This document shows positions 59,683 through 64,000 of a stretch of DNA of 64,000 nucleotides, one piece after another. Position 1 is the stretch's first letter; every line of letters starts with the position of its first letter. Under the pieces are notes generated by a model that saw only the letters and a program-made list of their open reading frames with translations, searched no databases and had not been told where the DNA came from. Source of the DNA: Pseudomonas mucoides (lineage in GTDB: Bacteria > Pseudomonadota > Gammaproteobacteria > Pseudomonadales > Pseudomonadaceae); contig NZ_JACOPW010000010.1 of assembly GCF_015461845.1 (NCBI RefSeq), positions 186,001 to 250,000 of the forward strand. Reading direction: 5' to 3'. The position numbers and the translations under genes were made by a program.

Positions 59683-60444
59683 TCAGTTGAATGCCCTGGC
59701 CAGCAACTGCGGCAGTATCACCCCGCCCTTCCCTACCAACGAGATTTCATTCTCACTGGACACAGCTACCCGGTCTGGGTTGATGTGAATCACTACGGCG
59801 CCGGAGCTTAGCGCCTGCTTTGGCAGCGCGGCCGCTGGATAGACCGCTCCGGATGTTCCGATCGACAAAAGCACATCGCACTCAGCAACAGCCGCAACTG
59901 CTGCCTCCCATACGTCCAGGGGCAGCGATTCACCAAACCAAACGACCCCCGGCCGGCACAACCCTCCACACTCAGGGCAAACCGGCGGTTCAATACGGCT
60001 TCCATAACCAAGGTTATAGCCATCAACATCAGGGACATCCATAGGGATTGCGCACTCGAAGCACCGCGGACTGCTCAGACTCCCATGCAGGTGAAGCACG
60101 TTCTCTGAGGAGGCCCGCTCGTGAAGAGAATCAACGTTTTGAGTAACGATGGTGATTTTTGAAACAAGACGACCCAGCTGGGCGACCGCTGCATGACCCG
60201 GATTGGGCAGCACGCTTTGCGCCTGGGCCCTTCTCCATTCATACCAACCCCAAACAAGTGACGGGTCTGCCTTAAAGGCTTGTGCTGTGGCCAGGCGCTG
60301 AGCATCGAATCGCTCCCACAGTCCGGTCAGTGCATCACGGAATGTGGCAATGCCGCTTTCAGAAGAAGCCCCAGCGCCAGTGAAGACCACGATCTTGTTG
60401 GCGCATTTGAGGTATGCAGCGGAAGTCTCTAAAAGCTGATTCAT
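59683..60444 (-). CDS. Sir2-family NAD-dependent deacylase
   Basis: A 253-aa sirtuin. Motifs in order: FTGAGASSESGIATFR (NAD loop), TQNVDSLHERA, catalytic His in LHLHGSLSS, zinc cysteines CFEC and CPECGGLC, then PGVVWFGESLP and the GTSGAVYPAA and HINPD loops. It probably removes acyl groups from proteins using NAD, or cleaves NAD in defence contexts. It is convergent with the RNase-like gene (16 bp gap). No partner gene marks it as a defence system. Confidence 0.85.
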   Translation of the reverse strand: MNQLLETSAAYLKCANKIVVFTGAGASSESGIATFRDALTGLWERFDAQRLATAQAFKADPSLVWGWYEWRRAQAQSVLPNPGHAAVAQLGRLVSKITIVTQNVDSLHERASSENVLHLHGSLSSPRCFECAIPMDVPDVDGYNLGYGSRIEPPVCPECGGLCRPGVVWFGESLPLDVWEAAVAAVAECDVLLSIGTSGAVYPAAALPKQALSSGAVVIHINPDRVAVSSENEISLVGKGGVILPQLLARAFN

Positions 60445-60547
60445 TGGCTTGTGCTCAACATTACGTTGGCCTAGCGGACCATGGACGGACTGATGGAATC
60501 AAGCGTGAGGTAACGACGCAGGAGAAACTTGAGGGCTTTAGAGATGA

Positions 60548-61144
60548 CTACAGCTGGCCGCCCGCTTCAGGTCTTAGGCTTGAAAAGAGAGCAATAGCCT
60601 TCGGGTTTTTCTGCCGCACGGCGTACTCAAGGGCAACATACGCGGGTTCGCTGCGACCTTGGCTGAAGAGCAGCTGGGCCAGGTCGAATGCCGCATTAGC
60701 GTCTCCCTCCGCGTACTTCATGGTCAACTTCTGCTCCTGCAGGCTTGGCTTGCGAAGATCAGCTTTGGCCATACCCTTTTCTGGAGTTGGTTCGATGTGC
60801 TCAGTAGGCTTTTGTATCGATCCCGGTACCGGCCGGGGGGTGTGCGGTTGCTTTGGGATGGGCCTAGATAGCGTACGATGTGGATCAGGTTCCGGATGTA
60901 CAAATGCCGCCTTTGGTATGGCCACCACCGGGGGTTGCATGGTGGCCAGGTCCATGTAGATCACTCTCTCCCGTGATAACGGGTGAGGAGTGTCGATCGG
61001 TACCCACCTGCTGGCTATCCCGTGATCGATCTTGTACCACTGCTGGGTTAGAGACTTCTCAATCACAGGAACATTTGGGTTCGCAGGGGAGCTGGAGCAT
61101 CCAGTCAAAGCCAGGCCCAAGGCAAAAACGTAAAACACATTCAT
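60548..61144 (-). CDS. proline-rich lipoprotein
   Basis: About 198 aa beginning MNVFYVFALGLALTGC, where Cys16 would be lipidated. A proline-rich middle (HPEPDPHRTLSRPIPKQPHTPRP) is followed by a helical end with a TPR/Sel1-like repeat (YAEGDANAAFDLAQLLFSQGRSEPAYVALEYA). It is likely an outer-membrane-linked periplasmic protein. The frame is open to 61195, but the lipobox supports the later start. Confidence 0.65.
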   Translation of the reverse strand: MNVFYVFALGLALTGCSSSPANPNVPVIEKSLTQQWYKIDHGIASRWVPIDTPHPLSRERVIYMDLATMQPPVVAIPKAAFVHPEPDPHRTLSRPIPKQPHTPRPVPGSIQKPTEHIEPTPEKGMAKADLRKPSLQEQKLTMKYAEGDANAAFDLAQLLFSQGRSEPAYVALEYAVRQKNPKAIALFSSLRPEAGGQL

Positions 61145-61286
61145 CTTTAATCTTCCAGATTGAAGAGAGCAGCGCCAGCGGAGGTAGACGGACACAGCTC
61201 CTCAACAAATGTCCGTCCTACTCCCCGGCTCTTGCCAGACTCAAGATCGAAGCCTTGAGCCGGACCGCCCACACTGTCGTTGAATG

Positions 61287-62300
61287 TCAGCCCTTCTGGT
61301 TGCGCTTGAGGGCATCAGTCAGTTGGGTTGGAAGGCTCTTGATCATCAGGGTGCCGGCAGTTTCGTCATATTCGATCTTCGAACCCAAAAGATGAGCTTC
61401 AAAACTGATCGAAAGCCCTTCTGCTCGCCCAGTGAATTTGCGGAATTGGTTGAGGGTGCGCTTGTCGGCCGGGATCTCCGGCGACAGACCGTAGTCTTTG
61501 TTACGGATGTGGTCGTAGAAGGCTTGCGGCCGATCCTCATCGATCAGCGACGACAGCTCTTCCAGGCTGACTGCCGCGCCTTGCTTCGTCTGGTTGACAG
61601 CGTATTCAACGAGGGTACTGACCTTCTCGCGGGCCGATTCCTCAGGGAGGTCTTCACTCTCCACAAAGTCGCTGAATGCCTTTAGCAGAGTCCGTGTTTC
61701 ACCCGGACCGTCGACACCCTCCATGCAGCCGATGAAATCGCGGAAATATTCCGAAATCCTCTTACCGTTCTTGCCCTTGATGAACGAGATGTACTGCTTC
61801 GACTGCTTGTTGTTTTGCCACTCGGAGATGTTGATGCGTGCGGCCAGGTGGAGCTGGCCAACATCGAGGTGTCGCGAGGGTGTGACATCCAGTGTGTCAG
61901 TAACTGTGACGCCTTCGCTGTGATGCAACAGCGCAATGCTGAGGTAGTCGGTCATGCCCTGCACATAATGAGCAATGAGAACGTGCCCGCCGGTGGAGAG
62001 ATTTGACTCTTCCATCAGCTTGGTCAAATGTTCGATCGACACATTCGAGAATTCGAGGAAAGTAGTTTCCTGCTTCAAATATTTGCTGAGCCAGCCACTG
62101 AATGGGTGAGCGCCTGATTCTGGATGAAACAAGCCCCAGGCCTTTCCCTGCTTGGCGTTGTAGGCGTCATTCAGATCTGCCATCAGGGTTTCAGTCGTCT
62201 GAGACTCTGCCGGCAGTTCGTGGTCAGCAAAAAGGATGACCGCGGGATTGCCGTCGGGTTTTTTGTCGATATGGTGAATGACAATCTGCTTTATAGGCAT
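61287..62300 (-). CDS. nucleoid-associated protein (NdpA/YejK family)
   Basis: A 337-aa protein of the NdpA/YejK family, from MPIKQIVIHHIDKKPDG to the basic LTDALKRNQKG end. The family binds DNA and is associated with the nucleoid; members are common on plasmids and phages. Typical blocks: NDAYNAKQGKAWGLFHPESGAHPFSGWLSKY and QYISFIKGKNGKRISEYFRDFIGC. The start at 62300 is the conserved one; the frame runs back to 62375. Confidence 0.8.
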   Translation of the reverse strand: MPIKQIVIHHIDKKPDGNPAVILFADHELPAESQTTETLMADLNDAYNAKQGKAWGLFHPESGAHPFSGWLSKYLKQETTFLEFSNVSIEHLTKLMEESNLSTGGHVLIAHYVQGMTDYLSIALLHHSEGVTVTDTLDVTPSRHLDVGQLHLAARINISEWQNNKQSKQYISFIKGKNGKRISEYFRDFIGCMEGVDGPGETRTLLKAFSDFVESEDLPEESAREKVSTLVEYAVNQTKQGAAVSLEELSSLIDEDRPQAFYDHIRNKDYGLSPEIPADKRTLNQFRKFTGRAEGLSISFEAHLLGSKIEYDETAGTLMIKSLPTQLTDALKRNQKG

Positions 62301-62386
62301 GGTGGCGCGTCCTGTACTTGGCTGTTCTGGCGTATGAGTTCCGCCAGATCTAGGCCCCGCAATATGCGAGGGCATAATTGATGAGG

Positions 62387-62692
62387 TTAAGCAGGGATCA
62401 AGGCCCGGCGAGCTGCACGAGCAAAGTCAGCAAGATCGGCATGCTGAATCCACTCCTCAATCATCAGTGCAGCGTTGGGAGTCGTTCTTTGAGCCACCAG
62501 CAGGCCAGCTTCAGCTGCGTGAATACGCTGAAGCGGATCAAGCTCATAGCCAGTAGCGGCCTCGATCAAGCTGAGCAGCTCGTATGGCTCCTTGGAGAAA
62601 CTGGCAAACGGATTGATCACAGCACTTGGCTGGTCACTGCTGAATTGCAAGAGAGTGCCCATCACAAGGGGCTGAGGCTCTAGGTTGATCAT
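62387..62692 (-). CDS. small hypothetical protein
   Basis: 101 aa, soluble, mostly helical (ELLSLIEAATGYELDPLQRIHAAEAGLLVAQ). The ribosome binding site is weak. It is 86 bp upstream of the NdpA start on the same strand and may be in its operon. Not recognised. Confidence 0.5.
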   Translation of the reverse strand: MINLEPQPLVMGTLLQFSSDQPSAVINPFASFSKEPYELLSLIEAATGYELDPLQRIHAAEAGLLVAQRTTPNAALMIEEWIQHADLADFARAARRALIPA

Positions 62693-62825
62693 GGTATTTG
62701 GTCGACTCTCGGTCTCTGGCGTCTAATGGCCATCATAACTTGTGATTCGCCAAGGCCCAGCCAGATGCCCCCTCTCAAATTCGTCGTGGCCTTTTGAGTG
62801 CTCAACCGCACAGGTTCAGAGTTAC

Positions 62826-63140
62826 TCACGGCTTAGTCCGCTGGCGGCACAAGAGAGCCACGATCAGGAGAATCCCTGCGATTACGAGGATGATGCTGGG
62901 TAAAGGAACTCCAAGGATTTGAAAATCTGCAACCATACCCAGCAGAGGTATAAACCGCTGACCTGGGTCTGGGCGGTGCGCTGATAGGTAGGCGCCTACC
63001 ACCGCAAACCAAACTGAAGCCATCAGGATGGCTGGTTGAAACAAGTTGATGATGAGGCCGGCAACGGCCCCAAGTACCACACCGAACAGAATGTAAGGTG
63101 CGAGGATGAGCAGGAATGCAAGTTCCAGGAGAGAGTACAT
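62826..63140 (-). CDS. small membrane protein
   Basis: 104 aa with three strongly hydrophobic segments (about residues 4-30, 34-52 and 68-97) and a basic end (RQRTKP). It begins MYSLLELAFLLILAPYILFG. Family not known. It lies between the downstream 101-aa gene and the partial gene at the window edge, all minus strand. Confidence 0.6.
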   Translation of the reverse strand: MYSLLELAFLLILAPYILFGVVLGAVAGLIINLFQPAILMASVWFAVVGAYLSAHRPDPGQRFIPLLGMVADFQILGVPLPSIILVIAGILLIVALLCRQRTKP

Positions 63141-63277
63141 GCAAGAGCCCCAGGTCAGTGCCTCGCTGACTTGGTTTGAGCAAGATCTAACGAGGCTGGT
63201 TGATGACCTGTTGCAACATAACGCCGCCAGCCCTTTTGACTAGGGGCGCCTTGACAGTCTAGCGATCGAGGCTTGAC

Positions 63278-64000
63278 TCAATCCCCCATCGTATTAATCA
63301 ACTGCATGAGGTTTACGGGCTTGGCGCGGGGCATTTCGTCACTGACATACAGATACTTGTGATCGAAGGCCTCCTTCCGGCGACTGCTCTCAAGCTCAAT
63401 GGACGAGGAGATCCGATTGATACGCGCCTGCTGATTCTTAAGTGCGGCGACATAACCCTCATACTGCACAGCCACCTCATGGATAGAAGTCAGCAAGATC
63501 ACGCCGTTGTACCACTGCCCCAGGGCAATTTGAGAAGGTACCATCCTCAAGAAACGGAAGCGCCCCCCCCCTTGAAACCCTGCCTGCAGCAGCACCACCG
63601 CACAGAAAATGTCCACGAGGCGAAGGGTTGCGGGGAAATGATCACCAAAGGCGCCTTGAGCGTGAACCGCAACGACGGCGTAAAGCACATCAGGGTGAAA
63701 ACCGGCGAGTTCGGGAAACCAGCTCACCATCTTTTGCGACACGTCTTTAACCCGCTCGGTTTGATCACTGCCATCAAATAGCTCATAGATCAGGTCGCCA
63801 GCCAGCTGCTCAAGTACCACAGACGTGGTCGCTGCCTCCACCCTTGTGAGTAGTTCGCCCGATGTTGCTGCCTCGGTTAACTGAGCAACGGCTTTTTCAT
63901 TCTTCCGGTTGATGATGCTTTCAGCGCGAACTTGGAGTTCGATCGATACGGGAGGCAGGAAAACCTTGTTCTCCAGATCCTTCGACCATGCAAACCTTTC
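63278..64000 (-). CDS. hypothetical protein, 5' end beyond the window
   Basis: The frame is open from the window edge (ERFAWSKDLENKVFLPPVS...) to TGA at 63278; 240 residues are visible and the true start is not. A GTG at 63841 could be mistaken for a start, but the upstream codons are coding-like. The middle looks helical and partly hydrophobic (DVLYAVVAVHAQGAFGDHFPATLRLVDIFCAVVLLQAGFQGGG) and the end is charged. Not recognised. Confidence 0.6.
   Translation of the reverse strand, partial: ERFAWSKDLENKVFLPPVSIELQVRAESIINRKNEKAVAQLTEAATSGELLTRVEAATTSVVLEQLAGDLIYELFDGSDQTERVKDVSQKMVSWFPELAGFHPDVLYAVVAVHAQGAFGDHFPATLRLVDIFCAVVLLQAGFQGGGRFRFLRMVPSQIALGQWYNGVILLTSIHEVAVQYEGYVAALKNQQARINRISSSIELESSRRKEAFDHKYLYVSDEMPRAKPVNLMQLINTMGD

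Noticed and set aside
53100..60444. A complete known defence system built from Fic, PLD, Sir2 and NYN-PIN genes
   Set aside because: The genes are on different strands, separated by non-coding or unrelated genes, and do not match the gene content of a defence system I can name.
1..64000. tRNA or rRNA genes
   Set aside because: No stretch resembling a tRNA cloverleaf or conserved rRNA segment was noticed by eye; a covariance-model search was not possible.

Overview
The window is most likely part of a large Pseudomonas plasmid (megaplasmid type) carrying a 23.9-kb multidrug-resistance transposon. No replication initiator, rRNA or tRNA was seen. Plasmid origin is inferred from a KfrA-type protein, a ParB-like nuclease-domain protein, a phage-type integrase, an NdpA/YejK-type nucleoid protein and many unrecognised genes. 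Pseudomonas is inferred from codon and GC style and from the mobile elements; the sequence does not prove it.

Layout. (a) 1-6.57 kb: backbone with kfrA, integrase, ParB-like and small hypothetical genes. (b) 6575-30489: one composite Tn3-family transposon bounded by 105-bp perfect inverted repeats and the 5-bp target duplication AGATT. Its left part is Tn1721-like: tnpR-tnpA, tetR-tetA(A), an EamA/PecM-like gene, and a 1786-bp direct repeat containing a truncated tnpA. Next come a truncated resolvase and a class 1 integron (intI1-aadA2-qacEdelta1-sul1-orf5). An IS21-family element follows, then an AraC (RclR-like)/DUF417 (RclC-like) pair split by an IS5-family element. The right part is an inverted Tn21-like tnpA-tnpR unit. 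(c) 30.5-42.7 kb: envelope-rich backbone. It holds a DsbD-like protein without most redox cysteines, a membrane thioredoxin-like protein, membrane (HELSH) and lipoprotein (HEIGH) zinc proteases, two TolA/TonB-like proteins, an ERCC4-HhH nuclease and a lipoprotein hydrolase. (d) 42.8-54.6 kb: an autotransporter, a protein with three HTH-like repeats, a 716-aa unknown protein, an Hfq-like protein with a long basic tail, a PLD-family protein and a Fic protein. (e) 54.6-55.8 kb: gene-poor, with three elements bounded by inverted repeats. (f) 55.8-64 kb: a glycine-rich membrane protein with a 417-aa partner, a coiled-coil/NYN-PIN (Regnase-like) putative RNase, a sirtuin, a proline-rich lipoprotein, an NdpA-like protein and small hypotheticals, ending in a gene cut by the window edge.

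The transposon interrupts a small winged-helix-like gene just downstream of the DsbD-like gene. Joining its two flanks (30507-30490 and 6569-6204, minus strand) after removing one AGATT copy restores a 127-codon frame. The dsbD-like gene, this regulator and the two envelope genes at 5.07-6.11 kb were therefore probably one operon. Resistance predicted from the transposon: tetracycline, streptomycin/spectinomycin, sulfonamide and reduced quaternary-ammonium tolerance. The RclR/RclC-like pair suggests a reactive-chlorine or oxidant response as extra cargo. Backbone genes for RNA handling (Hfq-like, NYN-PIN), DNA handling (ERCC4-HhH, NdpA, KfrA) and envelope redox/proteolysis make this a plasmid with its own house-keeping layer.
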